Program-made: the position numbers and the translations under genes
The notes under the pieces: generated by a model
The model's database searches: none
Seen by the model: only the letters and a program-made list of their open reading frames with translations
What the model was told of the DNA's origin: nothing
Shown here: one piece after another, positions 1-10,622 of the stretch
Layout of the letters: each line of letters starts with the position of its first letter
How positions within the stretch are numbered: position 1 is the first letter of the stretch
Assembly (NCBI GenBank): GCA_001598975.1
Contig: BBXU01000068.1
Location: 1 to 22,344, forward strand
Reading direction: 5' to 3'
DNA: 22,344 nucleotides
DNA from: Parachlorella kessleri
Lineage: Eukaryota; Chlorophyta; Trebouxiophyceae; Chlorellales; Chlorellaceae

Positions 1-162
1 CACAAAAATTGGGCGAAGGGGCCTTGGAGGGGAGCGTCGCGAAGGACGCTTGTGGGCAAGCTGCTACCACATTCGGGGACAACGCCCTGCTGCCTTGCCA
101 CCTGGGTTACCAGCGTCATGGTTGCTGCTGACCCTTGTGTGGGTGATGTCCTGGTGGTGCAG
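1..162. other. Left edge, probably intron of the golgin gene
   Basis: No exon can be supported here. The stretch ends in a TGCAG acceptor at 158-162 that leads into the first clear coiled-coil exon. One frame from position 3 is open for about 42 codons, but no donor of the right phase joins it to the phase-0 exon at 163. I read it as intron, with a small chance that the first bases are the end of an upstream exon. Confidence 0.5.
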
Positions 163-3100
163 GACAGCAGCTACGAGCAGGTCGCAGAGTACAAGCAGGA
201 GATAGACTCCCTGCGCGAGGCACTGCAGGTAGCAGGGCTTGTCTGGGGCTACTGAGGGGCTACACTTGCAGGACCAGGAGGGCAGATGCTGTATTCTTTT
301 ATGACCCATAGCATAAGCAAGATTCGCAAGCAAGGTGGCGCATGTTGTGGCTTGCCACCAGACGGACCAGGCACGCTTGTGCGCGCTGTCTGCTGTTCCA
401 TGCTACAATGTGTTTCCTGGGTGAGCCAGCACCGACACATGTTTACTGGTTACGAGGGTGTCCGCAGGAGGAGCAGGCCGCTTCCCAGCAGGACGGCGAG
501 GAGCGGCGGCAGCTGCAGCGAGAGGTGGAGGAACTGCGGCAGCGCCTGGCCCAGGCCGAGGCGGCCGCCGCCCAGGTCTCTGCCCACACAGACGACCAGC
601 TGGTGGCGCTCAGTGCTCAGCTGGCTGAGGCGCAGCAAGCAGCAGAGGTTCTGCAGGTATGGAAGGCAGGGGACACTTGTGGCACCCACCCGGCCAATGT
701 AGGCCGCCCACGACAGCTGTGCTGTACACACATTGTCTTATGGAGGTATGCGTATATCCCTTGGCCATGTGCGGGAAGGGGTGCTGGCGGGAACGCACGA
801 GGCTTACGGTGACAGTTTTAAGTTAGTACCTGTGCTGGGGCGACAAAGGCGAGTTCGACCGAGGCCTGGAGGAGCGTGGTGTGCAGGCCGATGTGCAGCG
901 GCAGCGTGAGCTGAACGCCCGGCTGAAGCACCAGCTGGCGGAGCAGCTGGAGTCAGCTGAGCAGGCCGAGGCCAGCGCTGGAGCGGCCGAAGAGGCGCAG
1001 CAGGCAGCAGGACGAGAGGCGGCCCGGGCAGCGGAGCTTGAGGTGTGGCAACCTGCTGCCTTTGCAGTGACACTAGCGCCTTGGTTGAGGTTGAGCTGCG
1101 TATATTTGGCGTGCATCTCGGTGGCATACTAAAGCCTGGCAAGGAACAATGAGAAATATAAGTGCCGGGTGTAGCTTGTAGATTGTTGGACCCGGCATCG
1201 CCGGGCCAAGGCAGCTCTCCAGCCATATACAGATGGGTGTTGGTGCATCCCAGCTGGGGTTTGTTGCGCAGTCATGTTGTTGAGTAGCTGGCAATGATTG
1301 TCGCCAGCCTGCCGCTTGGTCTGATGCTTGCAGCAGCATGTCATGCGACCTGAATACATTCCCCTCGTGGTATGTGCAGGAGCAGCTGCAGCGTTCCTCC
1401 TTGGTCATCTCTGAGCTGCAACAGGAGCTGCGCTCGCAGGGCGGCACCACCCAGGCAAGTGCAGGGTGTCTCCCATTTCTTGTCCACTGTGCTCACCGAC
1501 GAGCGACCTCTCCCAGCTGCACATGCTGCCATTGCCAGAGCGGATGTCCCATGCGCCCAGGTGACATGGCCACAGGTCAACACCAGAGAAGTTTTGGTAT
1601 GGCTGGAATGTTTGGCAGCCCAGCGACCGGCAGTGCACTGTGCTCTCCGCAGCGGTTGCAAGCGGAGGCGGAGGGCTTTGCCGCGCTCAAGGAGGCCTAC
1701 GACGCCATGGTGTCCCAGCTGGAGGACAGCCAGGGCACCGTGGCGCGGCAGCAGGCGGCGCTGGCGCGGCTGGAAGCCCAGCTGGCGGAGGCGGCCCCCG
1801 GCGAGGCGGCGATGCAGGGCGAGCTGGACGCAGCGCAGCAGCAGGCGCAGCGCCTGCAGCAGGAGAACGACCACCTGCGGCGGCAGGTGAGCATGAGCTT
1901 GCCCCCCGTACGAGATGGGGTGCAGGACTCCCAGCTGCCAGCACGGAATGCAGGGGAGTGTGATGAGGTTTTGGGGGTGGTGTTGCTTTTAGGGGGTGAG
2001 CTTCGACTTTGCTGGAGCCTAGGGTTACTGACGTGAGATTTGCAAGGCCATCAAATTTCTTACCGCGTGCTTGCATTTCGTGACACCCTGGGCACCTGCA
2101 GGTTGAGCGTGTGGCCCAGCAGTCCTCCGAGCTGCAGGCGGCCGCAGCCCAGTGGGAGGAGCAGCAGGCCGCGTGGGGGGAGGAGCGGGCGCAGCTGCAG
2201 CACGAGAGCCAGGCTCTGGTTGCGCAGCTGTCGGAGCAGGCGGGCCGGGAGGTGGAGCTTCGGCAGCAGCTGGACTCACTCCAGGCCTATCATGAGCAGG
2301 TGCGATAAATAGCAAGCCGCTGAAGTAGTCAGAGCGGAGACCGTGATGGAGTGCAATGTTAGTTGTGTCGTTTGTTCCTGGCAAGAGCTAACCGTGGGCT
2401 AGGTGATGCAGCCAGGCTCTGCTGTGGACCTGACTTCGGGATAGGGATTGCAACTCGCATTAGCTGGCCATGGACACACAGCACTGTGCAAGCTCCGTGC
2501 TCGTGTTCGTCAAGGGCCGTGGAATATTACTTAGGCCTCCCCATGGGAGTCCAAGTAGGGTTGGCTGCGCTCTCCTTCATGTTGTAGGAGCGCGCCGCCC
2601 TGCAGCAGAGCCTGGAGGAGTCCGTTGCAGCTTCAGAGGCTCTTCGTCAGCAGCTTGACCAAGCCCAGGAGCAGCTGCAGGCCTCCCGGGATGAACTGGG
2701 GGACCTGCAGCAGCAGCAGCAAGATGCAGGGTCCGCAGCAGCGCAGGCGGAGCAGCTGCAGGTGCGAGCGATTGACCCTTGGGGCTCAGGACTTCGCTAT
2801 ATCTCAAGGCTTGTTGCGCTTGCTTCCGTTCTGAGGCTGCAGTGGCCGGCGTTTTTGCTCTGGCTGCACGCAGGAATGTAAGCGCATAAGTGGCAAGACC
2901 ATGCAGCTGATGCATCTGTACAGTGGCCTAAGCAGCAAGCGCCACTGGTTGCGTTTAGGGATGGTCCCCATGTGTTCTGTGTGTTTGCAGGCGTTGCAGC
3001 GCTCCCTTGAAGAGCTTCAGCAGCAGAGCGAGGCGTTGCAGCGCCAGGTCATCCACTTGCAGGAGGAGCGCTCTGCCTTGCGAGATGCCCTTGATGACCA

Positions 3101-6100
3101 GGGGACGCTGGTGGCAGAGCTACAGGTTTGGGGTGCTGCCAACTGTCGTTTGACATGAAGATAGCAGCCAGGCATACAGCAGCACTCTTGGCTCGCCTGA
3201 CTGTCGACTGGGACTGATAATGACGAGGCCTGGTTGCGTTGCGGCTCCTTACTCTATGAAACCTGGGAAGTTTGTCACAGCTGGCACCCTGCAGCTGCTG
3301 CGGGAGCATTGCCAAGGGCACCCTGGCAGGCAGGGAGCACGCGGCAGCACCGTTTGGATGGGAATCGCCACTGCCGGGCCCTTGTTCTGCAGGGTGACCT
3401 GGCCGCAGCGCGCGCCGCAAGTGGTGAAGCCCAGCAGGGCGCAGCAGCAGCAGCCCAGCTGACAGAGCGGCTACAGTCCGACCTGGAGGCAGCCAGAGTT
3501 GAGGTGGCCAGCGCTCAGGCCCAGCTCCTGGCTGCAACAGCTGATGCTGCAGAGGCCAGGGATGGGCGGGCTTCTGCTGCAGAAGCACATGAGCTTGAAG
3601 AGCAGCTTCGTCAATCGCACGCTGAGGTCGAGGCTCTGCATGCGGAGCTGGCAAGCGTGGCACAGCGGGCAGAGCAGCTGCAGCGTGAGCTGGAGGAAAG
3701 AGAGAACGCTGGCGCCAGCGGTGCCACTAAGCTGGCTGCAGCGGCACAGCGTGTGCAGCAGCTAGAAGCCGAGGTGGCTGCCCTGCGCGAGCAGCTAATA
3801 GCGGCGCAGAGGGCCGCTGACGACAGCACAAATGCAGGAGAGACGCTCAGCATGGTGCGGTCACAGCTGGTGCAAGCGCAGATGGAGGTAGCCCAGCAAG
3901 AGGCCGCAGCAACAGAGGCGGTAGCAGCTCAGCAGCAGCACCAGGCAGAGGTGCACAGGTTACGAGAGCAGCTGGTAGCTGCACAGCAAGAGAATGCCTC
4001 CCTTGAGAGTGAGGCGGCATTGCTGAGGGGAGGCCTGCAGGTGAGCCTGGCGAGGTTCGTGCCACTTCCGCATCTCTCCAGCTGTTTTGTGGAGGTTGCA
4101 TCGAAGCCGGGGCATACCAGATATGCAGTGCCTGGTATATGTTGGCATTCCTGAAGTTGCTGCTCGCATATCATCAGTCTGCCGATGCCGGTGTGCGACA
4201 CTTTGCAGGCTGCCCAGCAGCAGCAGCAAGCACTCGAGCTGGAGCTTTCCACCATGCGGCGGCAGGAAGAAGGCCAGCTTGCCGAGTCGCAGGCGCAGGC
4301 ACAGCTTGCTGACCTGGAAACCCAGCTGGCGGCCGCCGTGGCAGAAGCCGCCAGCAGCGGAGCGCAGGTGGCGGAGCTGGAAGTCCGGCTGGCTGCCGCA
4401 GCTGCTGCAGCCGACAGCGGCGCGCAGAGGATAGCTGAGCTGGAGGGTGACGTGGCAACGCTGCGCGGCGAGCTGGCGACGGCGCAGGATGGCGGCAGCA
4501 GCGGTGCCTCCGCGCTCCACGCTGAGCTGGCAGAGAGCCGGCAGGTCACACAGCAGGCACAGCAGGCACTGAAGGAGGCGCAGCAGGCCCAGGGGGCCCA
4601 GCAGGAGGAGGTGGCCGCCCTGCAGAGCCGGCTGGCAGCGCTGAAGGGCAGAGTGGGTGAGCTTGAGGAAGAGCGAGGCCTGCTGGAAGGTCGGGTGGAG
4701 GAGCTGAGTCAGCAGCAGGCTGAGCTTGCCAGTCGGCTGGAAGCCACAGAGCAGGTGCGTGCCGCTGCTATGCGGCTGGGACCCCGGATGTCTGGCATTG
4801 CTGCACCCGCCAAGGCATGGTTAGGACCATGGTGCGGCCGCTTACCCAACTTGATTTCCGGGCCGTCCACTATCTACCCAATAGTCTAAGAGTGGGGGCC
4901 AGTGCGTTGGGGGAGGGTGGGCGGGCTATTGGCTGGTAAACGAGGCTCCACTTGCCTGCTCATGCCGCCGCCTGCTTGGTTGTTCTCCTCTACTCTAGTA
5001 GGCTTCTGTCCGCTGCTATCCCTTTCTGTAGGAGCGGGTGGGGTATGCGGCTGAGCTTGAGGGGCTGATAGAGCAGATGGAGGGCCTCGTGAACAGCAAG
5101 GCAGAAGCCGAGGCGGAGCGGGACCAGCTCTCCCAGCAGGCAGCTGAGCTGGCGCAACAATTCCAGGCAGCACAGGTGGGTGGGTGGGAGCGCGAGAGGT
5201 AATGGTTAAAGGTCGCTTGCTTGTCACCTCGCAGCGGAGCTTGCCTGAGGGGGTACTTTATTTAGTGTGGCAGCTAATGCGATCAAAGAGGAGGTACGGG
5301 TATACTGGGCTGACAGGGGTCTATGCAGTTATGCTCTGTGTCTTGCCTCAGAATGTATTTGTGTGAGCTCCAAGCTGCCGTTCATGACAGGGCTGTCCTT
5401 GGGTCTCGCACGAGCTCATGTGCTTTGTCCAAACCTTCAGCAGGGGATGCTTCTCGAAACGCAGCCCATGAACGCACAAAGAAGGTGAGTGCTCGGCACT
5501 GTTTCTTGCCTGTGCAGGCTGAGTTGGAAGGCCATCGAGGGCAGCTGGGTGGTGCGGAGGGTCTGTCAGCCCAGCTGGCCGTGCTGCAGCGGGAGCTTGA
5601 TGAGGTGGCAGCACAGCGTGATGCAGCGGAACTGCAGAGGTGAGTTAGGAACTGCAAGACTGCCTCGGGGCATGCCCTGGGGGATGCCAAGGTGCAGCAC
5701 AAGAGTCTAGAAGCAGCTCTCTGGCAATACGCAGGTACACCATGCTTCTCAATACTAAATAACCGTGCCCCTGATTCATGCGACCTCAAGCCTGGGGTGG
5801 GTTGTACTGCAGGGACCAAGCCGTGCAGAGCATTACGGCGCTTCAAGGCCAGTTGGCGGAGGCGCAAGCACAGGCAGAGGCCTCAGCAGGCACAGCGCAG
5901 GAGCTGCAGCAGCGGCTCACGGCTGTGGAGCAGGCGCGGGAGGAGACTGCTGATCAGCTGCTAGCAGCAGAGCGGGCTCGGCAGGAGCTTCAGGAAAGGC
6001 TTGCTGAGGTGGAAATGCGGGCGCTTCAGGGCTTGCAGGCCGCTGAGCAGGTGCGGCATGTGATGCTGTGACTGAGTGTGCTGCACTCCGGCGGTATGGG

Positions 6101-8367
6101 CAACACAAAGTTGTGCGGACATGGAATGGCGTGAGCGACCTTAGTCTGGACAGGATGAAGTGGGCACTGAAGTCCTTTACTTGAGGAAAGGGATTGGGAA
6201 GGTGGGGCTGGGTTTGAAAAGATTGAGGTGCCTGTGAGCAATGTGACCCCATGGTGCATGTCCACACCTTTCAGGCGCCTTGCCAATTAGGTCTTGAGAC
6301 CCTCGGGGCCGAGGGTGCTGCTTTGTGACACCTCCCACTCTGCTGCCGCTGCTGCTGTTATAGGAGCATGAAGCGGCGGCAGCAGCTTCCTCCAAGACAG
6401 AGGCACTCAGTCGACAGCTCTCCCAGATCCAGGTGGGCAGGGCCCTGCTCCTGCAGGTTGCGTCTGCGCAGGAAGCACACTGGCCCATTTCCATCCCACA
6501 CATCATTTGCTTTCGTCCACGCGTGTGCGTAACTCTTCCCAGCGTCTGCCCAACACCGGAGCCTGCCGGCAAAGTCAGTACCAAATGTTGTGGCCAAGTC
6601 AAGCGACCAAGTCAAATCCCTGTGTCAGGAACCCCCCCCCCCCCCCCTCCCCTACGTATGGTCACACTCACCGGGTGGGTTTTGTTGCAGAGTCTGCTGG
6701 CGGAGTCCGCGGAGGAGCAGGGCCAGGCGGAGGCGCTGCGCCGCGCCAACGAGCAGCTGGTGGCGCGCGTGGCGGAGCTGGAGGCCAACCGGGGGTCGCC
6801 GCGGCAGAGCGCAGTCGTCCTGGACCTGCAGAGGGAGAACCAGTCCCTACAGGTGAGCCTGTGGCGGGTCATGGCGGGGCGGGGTGCCTGTGAGTTGGCG
6901 TCGTGGTAGGGGGATTGGTATGCGTTCGGTGGCGGGTGGCTTGGCCTGACGGCAGTGTGATGCTACTTGCGCTTAACTTGCCTCCTTGCTTTCCTAGCTA
7001 GGGAGTGGCCGACATGGGCGCTCATACCAATATACTCTGTCGTCAGCGCAAGCACCGCCTGTGGGCCCCGTTGTTATCCCTTCGCTGCCCTTGCCCTCGC
7101 TGGCTCGCTGTGCGCAGTCCGCCCTGTCGGAGTACGGTCGGCAGTTGCAGTTCTGGACAGAGCGCTACCAGCAGCTGGAGAACTCTGTGGCAGCAGCGAC
7201 CACCCCCATCCGCTCGCCCTCGCCCGCCGGCCCTGGCGCGGCAGCGAACGCTGCAGCAGCGGCGGCGGCATCCATAGGGAGCTACCCGGAGCTGCCGTCG
7301 CCGGGGTCCGCGAAAGCTGCGGCGGAGGCGGTGGCAAGGCTGCAGGCGCTGACCTCGCGCCAGGAGCTGCAGGTGAGCGAGCAAGCTTGGCCAAAGAACA
7401 CGCTGCTGAGTGCCAGGGTGGTTTTTTGGATTCCACCTGAAAGGCTTTGAGCTGTCAGGTGACACACCAGTTCTTCTTGGGCTGTCATTCCCTTGCGCCT
7501 GTTGAGGGGCTGGAAGGGAAGCAGTACCCTGTCATAAAGCTGAGATGGGGGTGTGCAGCCCAAACTGTTATGGCTCTCACCGAGAATAATTTAAAAAATC
7601 GCCATTTGGACAGCTGGTCGTTCACCAAGAAACTGGGAAACCTGCCGCCTGGCCCGCAGGTGACTAGCCTGCAGGCGGAGAATGGTGCTTTGCGTGCTGA
7701 GCTGGCCTCAGAGCGCCGGCGCCTCGCTGAGCTGGAGGCCTATGTACAGCAGCGGGCAGGGCAGCCGCAAGAAGGCTTGCCGGCGCGGCTGGTGAGTGAG
7801 ACCAGCTTAGGCTTGCTTGCTAACCACGCTGCCAGGGGCGGCTGGCAGGGAACGGGAGTGATCGTGGGCCGTGATGAGGGCACTGAGGCTCATGAGCTGT
7901 TAATTCCCGCCTGGGCTTTGCAACTGTGCTGATCTGCAGGACTCCCAGGGCAACATGATGACCAACAAGAAGAATGAGGATGCCGACTATGATGTGGAGG
8001 CAGCAGTTCTCACAGGTGGGAATCAGGGACCAGGGGCAGCAGGACCGGCTGGCAGGCGGGTATTAGGGCGGGACACATGCTGCGGGGTCAATGCCATTGC
8101 AAACCTGTGAGGTGTGGCTGGTCCTTCCTTCCTCAACATTGTGACGAGCCTGTGTCACGGCTGCTTGCAGGTGGCGGCCACGCTTTCAAGCCACTGGTGG
8201 GGGTGGTGCGGTCTCTGCCCAGCCCTTTGAGTGCTGGCGTGGTGGTCAGAGCAGCCCACCAACTAGACAGGCTGGCAGTGTCAGTGGATACACGACCTCG
8301 ACTGAGGTTCTTGTTGTTGCTCTACCTTGCACTGCTACATGCCTTGGCTGTGGCGCCGGTGCTCTAG
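163..8367 (+). CDS. Golgin-84-like coiled-coil Golgi tether (5' partial)
   Basis: This is a long coiled-coil protein with a C-terminal membrane anchor, probably a Golgi-rim vesicle tether of the golgin-84/GOLGA5 type. Nineteen exons are seen: 163-228, 468-656, 887-1042, 1380-1454, 1653-1886, 2102-2299, 2588-2761, 2991-3125, 3393-4040, 4209-4754, 5032-5175, 5518-5639, 5813-6050, 6364-6432, 6691-6852, 7118-7372, 7660-7791, 7940-8015 and 8171-8367 (stop TAG). They give about 1271 residues, nearly all Gln/Glu/Ala/Leu heptad coil. A Pro/Ala/Ser hinge lies in exon 16 and an acidic linker in exon 18. The last exon carries the diagnostic tail: a QLDRLAVSV segment, then RPRLRF, then the hydrophobic stretch LLLLYLALLHALAVAPVL, matching the golgin-84 pattern of Arg-rich juxtamembrane, Tyr and Leu-His inside the anchor. 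Almost no lumenal tail follows. Human and Arabidopsis golgin-84 are about 700 residues, so this one is unusually long. The start of exon 3 is the least certain boundary. No TGTAA signal was found after the stop. CASP is a less likely alternative. Confidence 0.8.
1455..1652 (+). other. GC-AG intron in the golgin gene
   Basis: The exon ending ACC CAG is followed by GCAAGT, the classic non-canonical GC donor consensus. The acceptor is CTCCGCAG at 1645-1652. Both neighbouring exons are phase 0 and the coiled-coil frame continues only with this junction. The nearest alternative GT, a few bases downstream, would break the frame. Confidence 0.75.
6632..6647 (+). repeat. 16-base poly-C run in a golgin intron
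   Basis: A homopolymer of 16 C followed by TCCCCT lies about 45 bases upstream of the exon-15 acceptor (6690). It extends the pyrimidine tract and is a likely site of sequencing or replication slippage. The opposite strand is a G run. Confidence 0.9.
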
Positions 8368-9046
8368 GTTGCACGCAGATTAGGTGTCCGTCAGGCGTGT
8401 GCTTTACAGGGTTCAAGAAGTCTAGATCAGCTTAGTTGTAGGTCCCTCTCAGGTCGGTCTTGGTGCCATATGCATGCAGGTCTGAGCCTGTTTCCTGAGT
8501 GTCATACGGAGTAAATTTGCTTGCAACCGAGCAGTTCGACCTTTGTTGACTGGGTTGAAGCGGTACTTTTTGACTTGTATGTTGGGTTGCATGGGTTTGC
8601 AATGGACTGTGAGCCAGAGGTGTCCCATGTTGCTATTGCAATGTATCTGCCGAGGGGCTCAGCCTGAGCGTTGGTTGTGTGCCTTGTTAGCATGTGTGCT
8701 CTTTGGCTGGCGATATTCATGGCTGAACTTCAGTTGTGGCCCCAACACTCCAGCTGCCTCTTGGGTCTTCAAAGCACCCCTGACGATACTCTGCAGCGCT
8801 CTAGCATAAGCGGAACAACAAGCATGGCAGACATCGCGCGCGCGTCGTTGAGTCAGCCCGGAGGCGCGCCTCGAGCAACCCCGTGCCTCCATGCATGCCT
8901 CGCGGGTGTCTGTGCTTTGCCTCGGCGGCCTCCTCACCTCATCCGTACCTTCGCTTAAGAGCTACTGTGAAAGGTTCTGCCACACAACTTTTTTTTTCTA
9001 AGGCTGCCTCACTCGTCCTCTCCTTTGCACTGACACGAAGTTTGAA
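8368..9046. other. Golgin 3' UTR and promoter region of the secreted-protein gene
   Basis: No gene is supported here. The first part is presumably the golgin 3' UTR, yet no plus-strand TGTAA is present, so either a variant signal is used or the transcript ends further on. Just before the next ATG lies a T run (about 8990-8998) and then a CT-rich stretch up to about 9026, a plausible transcription-start or leader region. No clear TATA box was seen. Confidence 0.5.
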
Positions 9047-9722
9047 ATGGCTCAACGGCAGCTGATCAGTCTGGTCATGCTGGCAGCGCTGTGCATAGCG
9101 GGTGCCCATGCCGCGCCTGCGGCCAACAGGAGGTTGCTCGAGAGTACAGACAGCAGCGGCAGCCTGCCCTACCCTTCGTTTGAGGCAGCGATGCAGGCCT
9201 TTGGCAGCAACTCCAGCGCAATAGTGACAGACCTTGTGCAGCGCAGCTATGCAGCTGTGTCCACTGTCTTGAACGGCACAGACGCAAATAGCCTTGTCCA
9301 AGCCGCTTCCACAGCCACCACGGCCGTGCTGGAGCACCTTGCAAATGCTGACCTCACAAAGTCAGCTCAGGGCGCTGTGACCATCCTCCAAGACGTATTT
9401 GCCAGCAAGTAAGTAACTGAGGATGCATGCCGCATAAATCACTGTTGCGATGTTGAGGGCCTGCAGCTTGGTGCATAAAGCCCAGTCCGACGCAGAGGGG
9501 AAGTGTTGTTGGTTTGCTAGTCGCTGCACCTTTAAGACTTGCCATGTTCTAAGCCCGCCAATCCTGTTGCTGCTGCGCAGGCCCTCCCTCAGGCGTGCTT
9601 GTGTTTGTGTGCGCCTTGGCCTGACCTGCCGCGGCGTCCCCATAGACCTTCTGCAGGACGCCAGCCAGAAGGAGGCAGAGTGCAAGGACCTCCTCAACCC
9701 TGCGCAGGCAGCTTCCATCTGA
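9047..9722 (+). CDS. Small secreted protein of unknown family
   Basis: Two exons are modelled: 9047-9408 and 9581-9722, giving about 167 residues. The start is the first ATG after a pyrimidine-rich leader. Residues 1-22 form a clear signal peptide (MAQRQ, then a hydrophobic core LISLVMLAALCIAG, then AHA before the likely cleavage). The mature part is Ala/Ser-rich and probably helical, with two N-glycosylation sequons (NSS and NGT). Exon 1 codes no Cys after the signal peptide, whereas exon 2 codes four. The donor GTAAGT at 9409 contains an in-frame TAA, so an unspliced message would stop at once and give a 121-residue product. An alternative acceptor at 9592 keeps the same frame and removes four codons. 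I do not recognise the family; a cell-wall or extracellular role is only inferred from secretion. The nearest TGTAA lies at 10051. Confidence 0.65.
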
Positions 9723-10050
9723 GTGAGCGTGTTGGTGCAGAACGGTTGCAATCTTGAGGGTAGAGTTCCATGTTCTCTTGGCAGGATGGAGTATGGCTAG
9801 TACTTGCAGTGCTTGATGCTGGATTTTCACCTTCCAGAGTCTGCCTGCAGACTTGGGCGAGGCCTGGGCGTATTTCTGTCATGCTTCTTATTTAGTAAAG
9901 TAACCTGCAGACTTGTATCTAGTTTTCTCCTTGCATCCGATTTAGATCCTAAGGTCTAGTTCGCAGCTTTGCATTGCAGCTGTGTATTCTTACTTCAGGC
10001 TCGGCTGGCCCGCATACTGTTCATGCTAGTGGCTAGTGCACAGCAAGGGC

Positions 10051-10055
10051 TGTAA
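10051..10055 (+). terminator. TGTAA polyadenylation signal (secreted-protein gene)
   Basis: TGTAA is the standard chlorophyte poly(A) signal, usually 10-20 bases before the cleavage site. It lies about 330 bases after the stop at 9722. Confidence 0.55.
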
Positions 10056-10066
10056 AGGAGGAAGTA

Positions 10067-10071
10067 TTACA
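10067..10071 (-). terminator. TGTAA polyadenylation signal (GH1 gene)
   Basis: TTACA on the plus strand reads TGTAA on the minus strand. It lies about 550 bases after the GH1 stop at 10623-10625 and is the first such signal downstream of it. Confidence 0.5.
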
Positions 10072-10622
10072 ACCACTGCCATCAAGGTCACTACAACTTA
10101 GTGTAGTTAGCCTATATTTTCTAGCATCCAAAGTGTCCGGGCCAAGTGTTTCGATCAACAATGGTTCAAGCCATGCGCATCAACAAAGACAAAGTGGAGC
10201 AGGAAAAAAGCAAAAACTATACACATGTGTGCTGAGCACGCACATAGCTTCCAAATGTGGCCATGACACAGCTGCACAACATATAGACACCATCAGGGTA
10301 GACACCCGTGGGGAGCGCAGGCAAATTGAACGACAACCAGGTCACACCAGGGTGGACGTGACAACCAATGGGCGAGACCGAAAATCATCCTGAAAACTGT
10401 GCTCAAAATCCATGCTGGTTTCCACTGAAAAACATGAATGCGGGGATCACGTGTGCCAGCATAAGTTCATTCAATACACCATGCTGACAAGAGCAAAGAA
10501 GGCTCTGGCACCCAAAAAAACGCCAAGAAGCAGAGTGCCCACCACTGTGAAGTGGGCATGGGCTAACCAGGTCCAAAGAACCGGCAAGCACTGGGATAAC
10601 CAGGCCGCTTGGGTGAGCCCCA

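Larger units (their letters stand above)
9723..10622. other. Convergent 3' UTR region
   Basis: This region lies between the stop of the secreted-protein gene and the stop of the GH1 gene on the other strand. It is lower in GC than the coding parts, and its only clear content is the pair of opposed polyadenylation signals near 10060. An 86-codon plus-strand frame at 10133-10393 has no family features and lies in the presumed GH1 3' UTR. Confidence 0.6.

Noticed and set aside
342..812. Frame running through golgin exon 2 and beyond
   Set aside because: Only 468-656 has coiled-coil composition with proper splice sites; the flanks are intron.
3234..3392. Upstream part of the long frame leading into golgin exon 9
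   Set aside because: It is intron that happens to be open: composition changes sharply at the CTGCAG acceptor before 3393 and no acceptor precedes it in phase.
5323..5482. Possible extra exon in golgin intron 11, ending HERTKK before GTGAGT
   Set aside because: The donor is good and in phase 0, but no acceptor gives a matching phase and the sequence is not coiled-coil. It could be a rare alternative exon.
10133..10393. Plus-strand frame of 86 codons between the convergent genes
   Set aside because: It lies in the presumed GH1 3' UTR, is lower in GC and has no recognisable domain.
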